The notes under the pieces are model-generated. The model was given only the letters and a program-made list of their open reading frames with translations. It made no database searches and had not been told where the DNA came from. Both the position numbers and the translations under genes were made by a program. Shown one piece after another: positions 26,876 to 35,202 of a stretch of 52,598 nucleotides of DNA. Position 1 is the first letter of the stretch; each line of letters begins with the position of its first letter. Source of the stretch: Deltaproteobacteria bacterium (GTDB lineage: Bacteria; Desulfobacterota; Binatia; UBA9968; JAJDTQ01); NCBI GenBank assembly GCA_026712905.1, contig JAPOPM010000048.1, positions 1 through 52,598 on the forward strand. Direction: 5' to 3'.

Positions 26876-26911
26876 GTTATTATAATCGAAGTACGTAGTC
26901 AAATTCTGCCC
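26876..26911. promoter_or_regulatory. Divergent tolQ/pgk promoter region with palindromic -10
   Basis: The gap between the divergent tolQ and pgk genes is only about 50 bp. It contains the palindrome ATTATAAT (26879-26886), which gives a perfect TATAAT on both strands. A TTGACT on the minus strand lies 12 nt from it, too close to be its partner -35. The two start points would compete. Confidence 0.5.
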
Positions 26912-28099
26912 ATGCTCCGGAGCATTTCACAACTGGATGTGGCCGGGAAGATCGCGTTTCTCCGCGCGGACTTCAACGTTCCCCTTTCGGACGGGACCAT
27001 CACCGAAACGCATCGCATCGACAGCACGCTGCCCACCATCGAGTTCCTGCTGGAACGAGGCGCGCGGGTGCTCGTCGCGTCGCACCTGGGCCGTCCCGGC
27101 GGGGCCGCCGACCCCCGGTGGAGCCTTGCCCCGGTGGCGCGCTGCCTGGAGGACAGGCTCGGCCGGCCGGTGCCCCTCGCCCCCGACTGCGTGGGACCCG
27201 CGGTGGAACAGTTTCTCGCGCACCCGCGCGCGGCCGGGGTCGTGCTGCTGGAGAACCTCCGCTTTCACGCCGGCGAGGAGGCCAACGACCCTGCCTTCGC
27301 CGCGGCGCTCGCCGGCTTGGCCGACGTCTACGTCAACGATGCCTTCGGCGCGGCGCATCGGGCGCATGCCTCCACCGCCGGTATGGCCGCACACTTCCGG
27401 GAAAAGGGGCCGGGGTTGCTGTTCCGGCGGGAAGTCGACTACCTGTCGCGGGTCCTCGAGGCGCCCGAGCGTCCGGTGGCGGCCATGCTGGGCGGCGCCA
27501 AGGTCTCCGACAAGATCGGGATTCTCAAGAACCTGATCCCCCGGGTGGACCTGATCCTGGTGGGTGGAGCCATGGCCTACACGTTCCTCGCCGCTCGCGG
27601 CATCGCGGTCGGGCGTTCCCTGCTGCAGGAGGACTTCCTCGACGTGGCGCGGGAGATCCTGGACGCGGCGGCGGCCTCCGGCGTGCCGTTCCTCCTTCCC
27701 ATCGACCACGTGGTCGCCGAGGACACGGGGGTCGAGGAGCCGGCCGTCACGGGCGATGAGAGCGTTCCCGAGGGGCGTATGGGGCTCGACATCGGCCCGA
27801 AGACCGCGGCGCTCTTCGCCGAGCGGCTCAAGGACGCGGCCGTGACCCTGTGGAACGGACCCCTCGGCCTGTTCGAACGAGAGCCGTACCGTCACGGGAC
27901 CGTGGCCGTGGCGAAGGCATTGGCGGCGTCCCGGTCCACCACCGTCATCGCCGGCGGCGACACCGTGGCGGCGGTGGGACTCGCCGGGACCGCCGGCGCC
28001 ATGACGCATCTCTCCACCGGCGGCGGCGCCGCGCTGGAGTTTCTCGAGGGGAAGACCCTTCCCGGGATCCGGGCGCTGGAAGCCGGGGAACCCGCCTGA
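26912..28099 (+). CDS. pgk: Phosphoglycerate kinase
   Basis: A 395-residue glycolytic kinase (1,3-bisphosphoglycerate + ADP to 3-phosphoglycerate + ATP). The family signature FLRADFNVPL is at residue 17, SHLGRPGG near 55, the VYVNDAFGAAHRAHAS segment in the hinge region, and the C-terminal nucleotide loop TVIAGGDTVAAV with the closing STGGGAALEFLEG. It is the first gene of the pgk-tpiA-secG set. Confidence 0.97.
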   Translation: MLRSISQLDVAGKIAFLRADFNVPLSDGTITETHRIDSTLPTIEFLLERGARVLVASHLGRPGGAADPRWSLAPVARCLEDRLGRPVPLAPDCVGPAVEQFLAHPRAAGVVLLENLRFHAGEEANDPAFAAALAGLADVYVNDAFGAAHRAHASTAGMAAHFREKGPGLLFRREVDYLSRVLEAPERPVAAMLGGAKVSDKIGILKNLIPRVDLILVGGAMAYTFLAARGIAVGRSLLQEDFLDVAREILDAAAASGVPFLLPIDHVVAEDTGVEEPAVTGDESVPEGRMGLDIGPKTAALFAERLKDAAVTLWNGPLGLFEREPYRHGTVAVAKALAASRSTTVIAGGDTVAAVGLAGTAGAMTHLSTGGGAALEFLEGKTLPGIRALEAGEPA

Positions 28100-28113
28100 G
28101 CCCGTTTCGACCC

Positions 28114-28911
28114 ATGGCACAATGCACAGTCATCGCCAACTGGAAGATGCACGGGACCCCGACCGAGGCGCGGGATCTCGCGCGCGGCGTCCGGCAGCTC
28201 GTGGGAAACCGTTTCCGCGCCGTCGAGGTCATCCTCGGGCCCCCCTTCACTTCCCTCGAAACGGTGCGGCGGGCACTGGCGGGAAGCCGGTTGCGCCTGG
28301 CCGCCCAAAACCTCTACTGGCAGCCGAGCGGAGCGTTCACCGGAGAGGTGTCCGCCGACATGCTGCGCGACGCCGGGTGCAGCCACGTCATCGTCGGCCA
28401 CTCCGAACGGCGCCGGTTGTTCGGTGAGACCAACCGCGACGTGGGACGCAAGCTCGCCGCGGCCCTGGAAAACTCTCTCAAACCGGTCCTGTGCATCGGC
28501 GAGACGCTGGAGCAGCGCCGCCGCGGCGACACGCACCGGACCCTTTCGGCTCAGCTCTCGGGCGCATTGAAGGGGGTGCCGAAAAGTGTTATTGAATTTC
28601 TGACGGTCGCTTATGAGCCGGTCTGGGCCATCGGCACCGGCCGGCACGCGACGCCACCGCAGGTGGCCGACACCCACGGATGGATACGGCGCGCCTTGGC
28701 ACGCCGCTTCGGAGCGACGCCGGCGCGGGCGATTCCGATTCTCTACGGCGGCAGCGTCAACCCGGACAACGCCGCTGAACTGGCGCGGGTCGCGGAGGTG
28801 GACGGCGTGCTGGTGGGAGGGGCGAGCCTGGATCACCAGAGCTTCGCGGCGATCGTCGAGGTATTCTCGACAGAGTTTTCGACAGCGACTTTCAGGACTA
28901 CGAACACATGA
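28114..28911 (+). CDS. tpiA: Triosephosphate isomerase
   Basis: A 265-residue TIM-barrel enzyme. Catalytic residues are visible: ANWKMHG (Lys), VIVGHSERR (His) and VAYEPVWAIGTG (Glu), with the phosphate loop LYGGSVNPDNA. The C-terminus extends about 15 residues past the normal end (polar, ending FRTTNT) and overlaps the secG start by 4 bp. It lies 14 bp after pgk. Confidence 0.97.
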   Translation: MAQCTVIANWKMHGTPTEARDLARGVRQLVGNRFRAVEVILGPPFTSLETVRRALAGSRLRLAAQNLYWQPSGAFTGEVSADMLRDAGCSHVIVGHSERRRLFGETNRDVGRKLAAALENSLKPVLCIGETLEQRRRGDTHRTLSAQLSGALKGVPKSVIEFLTVAYEPVWAIGTGRHATPPQVADTHGWIRRALARRFGATPARAIPILYGGSVNPDNAAELARVAEVDGVLVGGASLDHQSFAAIVEVFSTEFSTATFRTTNT

Positions 28912-29261
28912 TCCTCCTGGTAACCAGCGTTCATATTGTCGTTTGCCTGGGGCTGATCGTGGTGGTGCTGCTGCAAACAGGCAAGGGCACCGACATGGGC
29001 GCCGCCTTCGGCGGCGGCTCGAGCACGACGGTCTTCGGCAGCAGCGGCGCCGGCAACTTCCTCACGCGCTTGACCACCGGCATGGCCGTGGTCTTCATGC
29101 TGACCTCCCTGACACTGGGCTACTTCTCCGAACAGGGCACCAGCTCCAGCGTCTTCGACAGCGTCACGCCGCAAACGCAGAGCAGTCCGCAGCCCGCTCC
29201 CGTCGCGCCACCGGCCGGGGGGAGCACGGAGACGCCCGCGGAGGCACCGGCTTCTCCCTGA
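28908..29261 (+). CDS. secG: Preprotein translocase subunit SecG
   Basis: A 117-residue small membrane protein that assists the SecYEG channel. Two hydrophobic helices (residues 3-21 and about 55-72) flank the conserved LLQTGKGTDMGAAFGGGSS turn, followed by a Pro/Ala tail. Its ATG overlaps the tpiA stop (4 bp). The following tRNA-Leu(GAG) reproduces the secG-leuU order known from E. coli. Confidence 0.95.
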   Translation: MILLVTSVHIVVCLGLIVVVLLQTGKGTDMGAAFGGGSSTTVFGSSGAGNFLTRLTTGMAVVFMLTSLTLGYFSEQGTSSSVFDSVTPQTQSSPQPAPVAPPAGGSTETPAEAPASP

Positions 29262-29281
29262 GGACCGGCCCGCCCCAATGT

Positions 29282-29368
29282 GCGAGGATGGCGGAATAGG
29301 CAGACGCGCTAGCTTGAGGGGCTAGTGCCAGCAATGGCGTGGGGGTTCAAGTCCCCCTCCTCGCACCA
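29282..29368 (+). tRNA. tRNA-Leu(GAG), CCA encoded
   Basis: A complete 87-nt class II tRNA. The acceptor stem GCGAGGA pairs with TCCTCGC, the anticodon stem CTAGC/GCTAG encloses loop TTGAGGG with anticodon GAG, there is a long variable arm, and the T arm GGGGGTTCAAGTCCCCC is intact. Discriminator A and CCA are encoded. It would read CUU and CUC codons. Confidence 0.97.
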
Positions 29369-29447
29369 CACTCTTTCCCTCTTTCCCGTCCCAACCCGGC
29401 CGCCGTGTCCCCCCTGTCCCTACGGCGCGGTGCGCCACACATCGCCG

Positions 29448-29747
29448 TTACTGCATGGTCCGGGCCATGTCGTAAAGCGATTGCACGAGGAAGACGCGCA
29501 GGAACCACAGGATCAGCAGGGCCACGACCGGCGACATGTCGATGCCGCCGAACGCCATGGGGAGAGCTTGCCTCAGCCGGTACAACACCGGATCGGTGAG
29601 GTTGCAGAGCATGCGCACGATGGGATTGTAGGGATCGGCGTTGACCCACGAAATCACCGCGCGCGCGATGATCACCCACACGTAGAGGGTGATGACCACG
29701 TTGAGGAGACCCGCGAGGGCCTCGATGAAGTTACCCGCGACGAACAT
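29448..29747 (-). CDS. YggT-family membrane protein
   Basis: A 99-residue protein with two to three hydrophobic segments (FIEALAGLLNVVITLYVWVIIARAVISW, then VVALLILWFLRVFLVQSL) and the family motif SWVNADPYNPIVRML. The YggT family is conserved in bacteria and organelles (osmotic or division-related roles have been proposed) but its function is not settled. It follows yggS by 22 bp and is probably co-transcribed. Its 3' end converges on the tRNA. Confidence 0.9.
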   Translation of the reverse strand: MFVAGNFIEALAGLLNVVITLYVWVIIARAVISWVNADPYNPIVRMLCNLTDPVLYRLRQALPMAFGGIDMSPVVALLILWFLRVFLVQSLYDMARTMQ

Positions 29748-29769
29748 CTTGCATCAGCCTCGTGACTTG

Positions 29770-30462
29770 TTACCGGCCGCGCGGTCCGAACAGCGCGGTC
29801 CCGACCCGCACCAGCGTCGACCCCTCCGCTACCGCCACCCCGTAGTCGTGGGTCATCCCCATGGACAGCTCGTCCACCGCCACATGGGGCAGGCCCAACT
29901 CACGGGCCGCGTCGCGCAACTCCCGCAGCCGGCGAAAATAGGGGCGGCCCGCCTCCGGGTCCTCGGCCACGGGCGGCACCGCCATCAGCCCCTTGACGCG
30001 AACGCGCTCGAGGCGCGACACCTCCCGGAGCAAGGGAACCAGGCCCTCTTCGGAAACTCCCGACTTGGTCGCCTCCCCGGCAAGGTTCACCTCCACCATC
30101 ACGTCGATGTCCCGGCCGCGCTCACGCCCCTCCCGGTCGAGCGCCTGAGCGAGCCGGAGGTTGTCCAGGGTTTCGATCACCGCGAACAGGCCAGTGGCGG
30201 CGCGCGCCTTGTTGCGCTGAAGGTGTCCGATCAGGTGCCACTCGGCGGCGTCTCCGAGGATGTCCTTCTTGGCCTGGGCTTCCTGGACATAGTTCTCGCC
30301 CACGAGGCGTACGCCCGCTTCCACGGCGGCGCGCACCGCGGCGGCGCTCTGGGTCTTGGTGGCCGCGAGAAGCCGGACTTCCCTTGGGTCCCTGCCGCTC
30401 CGCTCCGCCGCGGCGGCGATGCCCTCCATGACCCGTTTGCAGTTGCCGGCGATGTCCACCAT
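29770..30462 (-). CDS. PLP-binding homeostasis protein YggS/PLPBP family
   Basis: A 230-residue PLP-binding protein of the YggS/PLPBP (COG0325) family, which binds pyridoxal phosphate and affects vitamin B6 and amino-acid homeostasis without known catalysis. The PLP lysine lies in LLAATKTQ (near residue 36), and VGENYVQEA, WHLIGHLQRNK, and the late SMGMTHDYGVAVAEGSTLVRVG phosphate loop are present. The length is normal. The yggS-yggT order is common. Confidence 0.95.
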   Translation of the reverse strand: MVDIAGNCKRVMEGIAAAAERSGRDPREVRLLAATKTQSAAAVRAAVEAGVRLVGENYVQEAQAKKDILGDAAEWHLIGHLQRNKARAATGLFAVIETLDNLRLAQALDREGRERGRDIDVMVEVNLAGEATKSGVSEEGLVPLLREVSRLERVRVKGLMAVPPVAEDPEAGRPYFRRLRELRDAARELGLPHVAVDELSMGMTHDYGVAVAEGSTLVRVGTALFGPRGR

Positions 30463-30540
30463 GTGCCCGACGCGCGCTCCTCGGCACCGTTCCCGGGCGA
30501 ACCCCTGAGTCTCCCCTGTGTCCCGGTCCGCGCTGGCCTC

Positions 30541-30568
30541 AGTATACCATAGCGCCTACCGGAGTGAA
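30541..30568 (-). promoter_or_regulatory. Candidate promoter for yggS-yggT
   Basis: Minus strand TTCACT (30563-30568), 16-nt spacer, TATACT (30541-30546; five of six to consensus). It lies about 80 nt before the yggS start. Confidence 0.5.
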
Positions 30569-30612
30569 TCGAGACTTGTCGCGGCGCTTGCGGGTGCGCC
30601 GTGTACGCCTGC

Positions 30613-30640
30613 TTACGCAAGCGCGAGCGTATGCTACACT
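30613..30640 (+). promoter_or_regulatory. Candidate extended -10 promoter for the lytic transglycosylase
   Basis: Plus strand TTACGC (30613-30618), 16-nt spacer, TGC-TACACT (30632-30640) forming an extended -10. The transcript would begin near 30647, close to the ATG at 30658. Confidence 0.45.
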
Positions 30641-30657
30641 TCGCGAAACTCCTTGCC

Positions 30658-32703
30658 ATGAAAAGGGAAATGCGTATTCGTACCGCCGCCTGGTTCCTCC
30701 TGCTCGGCCTGTGGGCGTCTATCGTACACGCCGAGACGGGCACGGAAGCGGAGTTCGCCCGGGCCTACCGACACTTCGCGGCCGGCGAGCACGCCGCGGC
30801 GGAGCCGCTGTTCCGGAACACGTTGTCCGACGACGCGTTCGTGTTGAAGGACTACGCCCTCTACTACCTCGGACGCATCGCCGCCGGCGCGCACCGGCAC
30901 GGCGACGCCCGGCGCCGTTTCACGCGTCTGCGGCAAGCGCATCCCCGCAGCGTCTGGGCGAACGAAGCGTCCTTCGAACTGATCGATCTCGACCTCGCCC
31001 AGGGACGCCACAAGGCAGCCGCGCAGCGGGCCGGCAAGATCAGGAAAGGCGGCCGCGGGAAAACGGTTCGGGCCAGGGCCGCCTATAGCCTCGGGCGCGC
31101 GCGCGAGGTCGCGGGCCGGGATTCGGCGGCGTACGCCCTCTACCAGGAGGCGCGCCGGCGCGCGCCGCGCACTCCCTGGAGCGGCCGCGCGAAGCAGCGA
31201 GTCCGGGAACTCCGGCGCAAGCACCCGCGCGAGCTCGGGTTGAAGACCGGCCAGGAGATGCTGCGGGAGGCCCGGCAGCTCAGGCACGAACGGGACTACG
31301 AAGCCGCCGCCAGCCTCTACCGGCGCATCCTGCGCGAAACCAACTACCGCCGGCTGTCCCTCGAAGGCTTGGCCGAGGTCTACCGGAAACTGCGTCTGCG
31401 GGCGGAGGAAGAAGAGGTCCTGCGCCGGTACGTGCGCCACTATCCGCGGCGCGCCCGGGCCGGCGAGGCGCTGACGCGCATCGCCACCATCCAGTGGAAC
31501 CGCAACGACGACGACGCGGCGTTGAAGACCCTCCGACGGTTCATGACGCGGCATCCCGGCCATCTCCATCGACGCTACGCCATCTACGTGACCGGGCGCA
31601 TTCACGAGTCCATGGGCCGGTGGCAGGACGCGGCCCGCACCTACCGGCAGCTCTTCGCCAAGGAGCACCGCTACAGCAAGTTCCGAGGCGACGCGGCGTG
31701 GCGCCTGGCATGGATGCAGTACCTCCGCGCCGACTACGCGGCGGCCCGGAAGACCTTCCATGACATCACCGGCAGGCGCGGCAACTTCCGGCAGGCCGCC
31801 GTCTTCTGGGAGGCGCGCACCGCCGAGAGGCTCAAGGACGGCGCCGGCGCCCGGCGGCTGTACCGCCGCGTCATCGGAAGGGATGGCGAATCCTACTACG
31901 CGATCCTGGCGTCCCGGCGGCTCGCGGAGCTCGGCGAGACCCTGCCCGAGCCATCCTCTCCCAAGCGCCGGTCAACGGCGCGCGCTCCCGCGCTGGGGGA
32001 GCGCGCCAAGGCCCATCTTGCGCGCGCCCGCGCGCTGGCGCGCATGGGCCTCGACGGGCTCGCGCACGCCGAACTGGGCCGGGTGCGGCGACATTCCAAG
32101 CGCACCGCGCGCCTCAGGCTGCTGCTCATGCGCGAGTACGCCCGCACCCACGCCTATGGCCGCAGCCTCTCTCTGGCCGTGCAAGCACCGTTGTCCGCCG
32201 AGACGCTCCGGTTCCGGTATCCCCTGGCCTACTGGGACGCGGTGCGGCGGAACGCGGCCGAGAACGCTGTCGAGCCCTACCTCGTCCTGTCGCTGATGCG
32301 GCAGGAGAGCCTGTTCAAGCCGCGCGCCGTTTCCCATGCCCAGGCCATGGGGCTCATGCAACTGCTTCACGAAACCGCGCGCAAGGAGGCCTCGAAGATG
32401 GGGCTGCCCGAGCCGGAGGCGCCGCGGCTCCTGGAGCCCGAGCTGAACATCAGGCTCGGCGTGCACCACCTCAAAGGGCTGCTCGAACACTACGGCGGCA
32501 GCCGGGCCAAGGCGCTGGCGGCCTACAACGCCGGCAAGGAGGCGGTGGAGCGCTGGACGCGCGACCTTGGCGACGCCGACGACGATGAGTTCATCGAACG
32601 GATCTCGTACGGGGAAACGCGCCGCTACGTGAAAGCGGTGCTGCGCAACTACCACGCCTACCGCACCCTGTACGGTGACGCGCCGCCGGCGGACCGTTCC
32701 TGA
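30658..32703 (+). CDS. Soluble lytic murein transglycosylase (Slt family)
   Basis: A 681-residue periplasmic enzyme that cleaves peptidoglycan between MurNAc and GlcNAc with 1,6-anhydro formation. A signal peptide (RTAAWFLLLGLWASIVHA) leads into a long helical superhelix of TPR-like repeats (residues about 25-490) and a C-terminal goose-type lysozyme domain with the catalytic glutamate in SLMRQESLF, then QAMGLMQLL and AYNAGKEAVERW. The architecture is that of Slt70. ATG at 30670 is also possible, giving a slightly shorter signal peptide. Confidence 0.93.
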   Translation: MKREMRIRTAAWFLLLGLWASIVHAETGTEAEFARAYRHFAAGEHAAAEPLFRNTLSDDAFVLKDYALYYLGRIAAGAHRHGDARRRFTRLRQAHPRSVWANEASFELIDLDLAQGRHKAAAQRAGKIRKGGRGKTVRARAAYSLGRAREVAGRDSAAYALYQEARRRAPRTPWSGRAKQRVRELRRKHPRELGLKTGQEMLREARQLRHERDYEAAASLYRRILRETNYRRLSLEGLAEVYRKLRLRAEEEEVLRRYVRHYPRRARAGEALTRIATIQWNRNDDDAALKTLRRFMTRHPGHLHRRYAIYVTGRIHESMGRWQDAARTYRQLFAKEHRYSKFRGDAAWRLAWMQYLRADYAAARKTFHDITGRRGNFRQAAVFWEARTAERLKDGAGARRLYRRVIGRDGESYYAILASRRLAELGETLPEPSSPKRRSTARAPALGERAKAHLARARALARMGLDGLAHAELGRVRRHSKRTARLRLLLMREYARTHAYGRSLSLAVQAPLSAETLRFRYPLAYWDAVRRNAAENAVEPYLVLSLMRQESLFKPRAVSHAQAMGLMQLLHETARKEASKMGLPEPEAPRLLEPELNIRLGVHHLKGLLEHYGGSRAKALAAYNAGKEAVERWTRDLGDADDDEFIERISYGETRRYVKAVLRNYHAYRTLYGDAPPADRS

Positions 32704-32748
32704 CGGGCGCTCCGCGCGTCCCGCGTTGGACAAATCCCGGCGGTTCTC

Positions 32749-32760
32749 TATAGTGGCCCG
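32749..32760 (+). promoter_or_regulatory. -10 box abutting egtD (leaderless transcript?)
   Basis: TATAGT (32749-32754) ends 6 nt before the egtD ATG, with TTGGAC 17 nt upstream. No Shine-Dalgarno sequence is present. If used, transcription would start at or next to the ATG and give a leaderless mRNA. Confidence 0.5.
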
Positions 32761-33801
32761 ATGAACCGTGAACACAAGGAGATCATCTCCGCCGAGGACC
32801 GCACCACCTGGGCCGTCACCGCTCCGGCGATTCTGACCCCGCGGGAGCGCGCGTCGGACCACGCCGCCGCCAGCATGGTGCGCACCCTGTTCGACCGCCC
32901 GCGCTGGCTCGAACCCTGCCACCTCTACGACGAAAGGGGCTCGCTCCTGTTCGAGGACATCTGCGAGTTGCCGGAGTACTACGCGACCCGCACCGAAGCG
33001 GCGATCCTCGAACGCGAGGCCGGCGCGCTCGTGAGCCTGGCGCCGGTGGAGTGCATCGTGGAGCTGGGCGCCGGCTTCTCCAAGAAGACCATCCATCTGC
33101 TGAAAGCGCTGACCAACGCGCGCGGGCGCGGCACCTTCGCCCCGGTGGACGTGAGCAACACCGCGCTGATGGCGTCCAAGCGCATGGCCGAGGAGCTGTT
33201 CCCCGAGTTGGCCTTCACCGGGCTCGAAGCCCGCTTCGAGGACGCCATCACCAGCATCACCCGGGAGATTCCCAAGCTCGTGGTGTTCCTGGGCAGCACC
33301 ATAGGCAACTTCACCCCCACGGACATGCTGCACTTCTTCACCCACCTCACCGAGAACATGGGGCCTGAAGACTACCTCCTGCTGGGGGTGGACCGAATCA
33401 AGGACCCCGCCATCATCGAACCCGCCTACGACGACTCCAGCGGCACCACCGCCGCCTTCATCCTCAACGGATTCCGCAACGTCAACCGCGTCACCGGCGC
33501 CAGCTTCCAGTTGGAAAAGATCGACTTCCGCAGCCGCTACAACCGCGAGCGCGCCCAAGTGGAGATGTGCGGCATCGCCCGGGAGACCCACCGGGTGGAG
33601 TTTCCGCGCCAGTCCGCGTCGTTCGTCTGGGAGAAGGGCGAGGCGATCCTGGTGGAGACCAGCCGCAAGTTCGACCCGGAGGACCTGCAGGTGCAACTCC
33701 GCTGCTTCGGGCTCGATACCCTGGGCCACTGGACCGACCCGGAACAATGGTTCTCGTTGCTCCTGTTCCGGCGCAACGCGCCCTCCGTGGAGTCGCCATG
33801 A
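32761..33801 (+). CDS. egtD: EgtD-family L-histidine N-alpha-methyltransferase
   Basis: A 346-residue SAM-dependent enzyme. In characterised EgtD it trimethylates histidine to hercynine, the first step to ergothioneine. Family landmarks are all here: LPEYYATRTEA near residue 70, the SAM loop VELGAGFSKKT near 100, FLGSTIGNFTP near 176-186, AYDDSSGTTAAF, and the substrate-recognition stretch ILVETSRKF. These correspond to the histidine-binding Tyr, Asn, Glu and Ser of the mycobacterial enzyme, so histidine or a close analogue is the likely substrate. No EgtB, EgtE or rhodanese-type sulfur-transfer gene is in the window. Its stop overlaps the next gene (ATGA). Confidence 0.88.
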   Translation: MNREHKEIISAEDRTTWAVTAPAILTPRERASDHAAASMVRTLFDRPRWLEPCHLYDERGSLLFEDICELPEYYATRTEAAILEREAGALVSLAPVECIVELGAGFSKKTIHLLKALTNARGRGTFAPVDVSNTALMASKRMAEELFPELAFTGLEARFEDAITSITREIPKLVVFLGSTIGNFTPTDMLHFFTHLTENMGPEDYLLLGVDRIKDPAIIEPAYDDSSGTTAAFILNGFRNVNRVTGASFQLEKIDFRSRYNRERAQVEMCGIARETHRVEFPRQSASFVWEKGEAILVETSRKFDPEDLQVQLRCFGLDTLGHWTDPEQWFSLLLFRRNAPSVESP

Positions 33802-35111
33802 TGAAGAAAGTTCCGGACAAGACACCGGCCTACGATCTCAGGGACGCGGGCTTCTGGGACGAGCAGGACCTGCGCTCGGAGGTGGAGCGCGTCTTCCACC
33901 TGTGCGCCGAGTGCCGGCTGTGCGTGAAGTTCTGCGGCAGCTTCCCCAAGCTCTTCGACGCCATCGACTCCTACTGCACCGAAGAAGAGTTCGCGGAAGT
34001 GGATTCCACCAAGCTCAAGCCCGAGGACGTGGACGAGGTCGTGGACCTGTGCTTCCAGTGCAAGCTGTGCAACATCAACTGCCCCTACACGCCGGGCGAC
34101 CATGGCTGGGCCATCGACTTCCCGCGGCTCATGGCCCGGGCCAAGGCCCAGCACGTGAAGAAGCACGGGGTCCCCTTCACCGACCGCATGCTGGCGAAGC
34201 CGGACCTCATCGGCAAGCTGGGCTCCGCCACCGCGCCCATGGCCAACTGGGCCAACGAGAACCGCGTGCACCGGCTGTTCATGCAGGGTGCCCTGGGCGT
34301 GCACAAGGACAAGAAGCTGCCGCCGTTCGCGTGGAAGACCTTCGCCTCCCGGTACCGTTCGGCGTACCAGGCGCCCGCGGGCGAGCCCGTGGCCAAGGTG
34401 GCCTACTTCGCCACCTGCTTCGTCAACTACAACGAGCCGGGCATCGGCATGGACCTGCTGGAGGTCATGGCGCGCAACGGGGTGGACGTGGTGCTCGCCT
34501 ACCGGGAATGCTGCGGCATGCCGGCGTGGCACAACGGCGACCTGGACGAGGCCAAGGCCCAGGCGCAACGGAACGTGGATCTGCTGGCGCCCTTCGTGGC
34601 CGAGGGACGGACCATCATCGCCACCAACCCCACCTGCTCGCTGACCATGACCGACGAGTACCCACGCCTGCTGGACAGCCAGGAAGCGCGGGAGGTGGCC
34701 GCGCACACCACCGACCCCACGGCGTTCCTGGCCTCGCTCCACGCCGAGGGCAAACTCAACCGGGATTTCAAGACCGGCCCCGGCAAGGTCGTCTACCACA
34801 TGCCCTGCCACCTGCGCGCCCAGCGGCTGGGCAACCGGACCAGCACGCTGCTGTCGCTGCTGCCCGACACCGAGGTGCGGACCGTGCAGGCCTGCTCGGG
34901 ACACGACGGCACCTGGGCCATGAAGCGGGAGAACTTCGAAGCCTCCATGCGCTGGGGCCGGCAGGCGTTCCGCGGCATCGACGAGGCCGAGGCGTCGGCG
35001 GCCTGCTCCGACTGTCCGCTGGCCGCCATCCAGATCGAGCAAGCCACCGGCAAGCACCCCCTCAACCCCATGCAGATCCTGGCCAAGAGCTACCGCGGAG
35101 AAGACTTCTGA
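33798..35111 (+). CDS. Two-cluster Fe-S / CCG-domain protein (GlpC/HdrD-like)
   Basis: A 437-residue cytoplasmic or membrane-associated redox protein. Two CxxCxxCxxxC 4Fe-4S motifs are at residues 36-46 and 85-95, followed by two cysteine-rich CCG-type domains. The first has the canonical ECCGM at about 238; in the second the CCG is replaced by ACSGHDGTW at about 365, after MPCH at 337. This is the heterodisulfide-reductase/GlpC-like family often linked to electron transfer. No membrane segment is visible. It is translationally coupled to egtD by a 4-bp overlap. I cannot assign a substrate. Confidence 0.8.
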   Translation: MMKKVPDKTPAYDLRDAGFWDEQDLRSEVERVFHLCAECRLCVKFCGSFPKLFDAIDSYCTEEEFAEVDSTKLKPEDVDEVVDLCFQCKLCNINCPYTPGDHGWAIDFPRLMARAKAQHVKKHGVPFTDRMLAKPDLIGKLGSATAPMANWANENRVHRLFMQGALGVHKDKKLPPFAWKTFASRYRSAYQAPAGEPVAKVAYFATCFVNYNEPGIGMDLLEVMARNGVDVVLAYRECCGMPAWHNGDLDEAKAQAQRNVDLLAPFVAEGRTIIATNPTCSLTMTDEYPRLLDSQEAREVAAHTTDPTAFLASLHAEGKLNRDFKTGPGKVVYHMPCHLRAQRLGNRTSTLLSLLPDTEVRTVQACSGHDGTWAMKRENFEASMRWGRQAFRGIDEAEASAACSDCPLAAIQIEQATGKHPLNPMQILAKSYRGEDF

Positions 35112-35135
35112 AACCAGGAAGACGGGCCTCGGTCC

Positions 35136-35162
35136 TTGACAGTCCTCCGCCATGTGTATTAC
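35136..35162 (+). promoter_or_regulatory. Candidate promoter for the ABC binding-protein gene
   Basis: TTGACA (35136-35141) and TATTAC (35157-35162) with a 15-nt spacer, 40 nt before the binding-protein ATG. The -35 is perfect; the spacing is short. Confidence 0.4.
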
Positions 35163-35202
35163 TCGCAGACTTCCGTTCGACGAAACCAACAAAGGAGTGG
35201 AC

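Noticed and set aside
26870..26886. TTGCAA as the -35 for the TATAAT before pgk
   Set aside because: The spacing is only 5 nt, far from the 16-18 nt needed.
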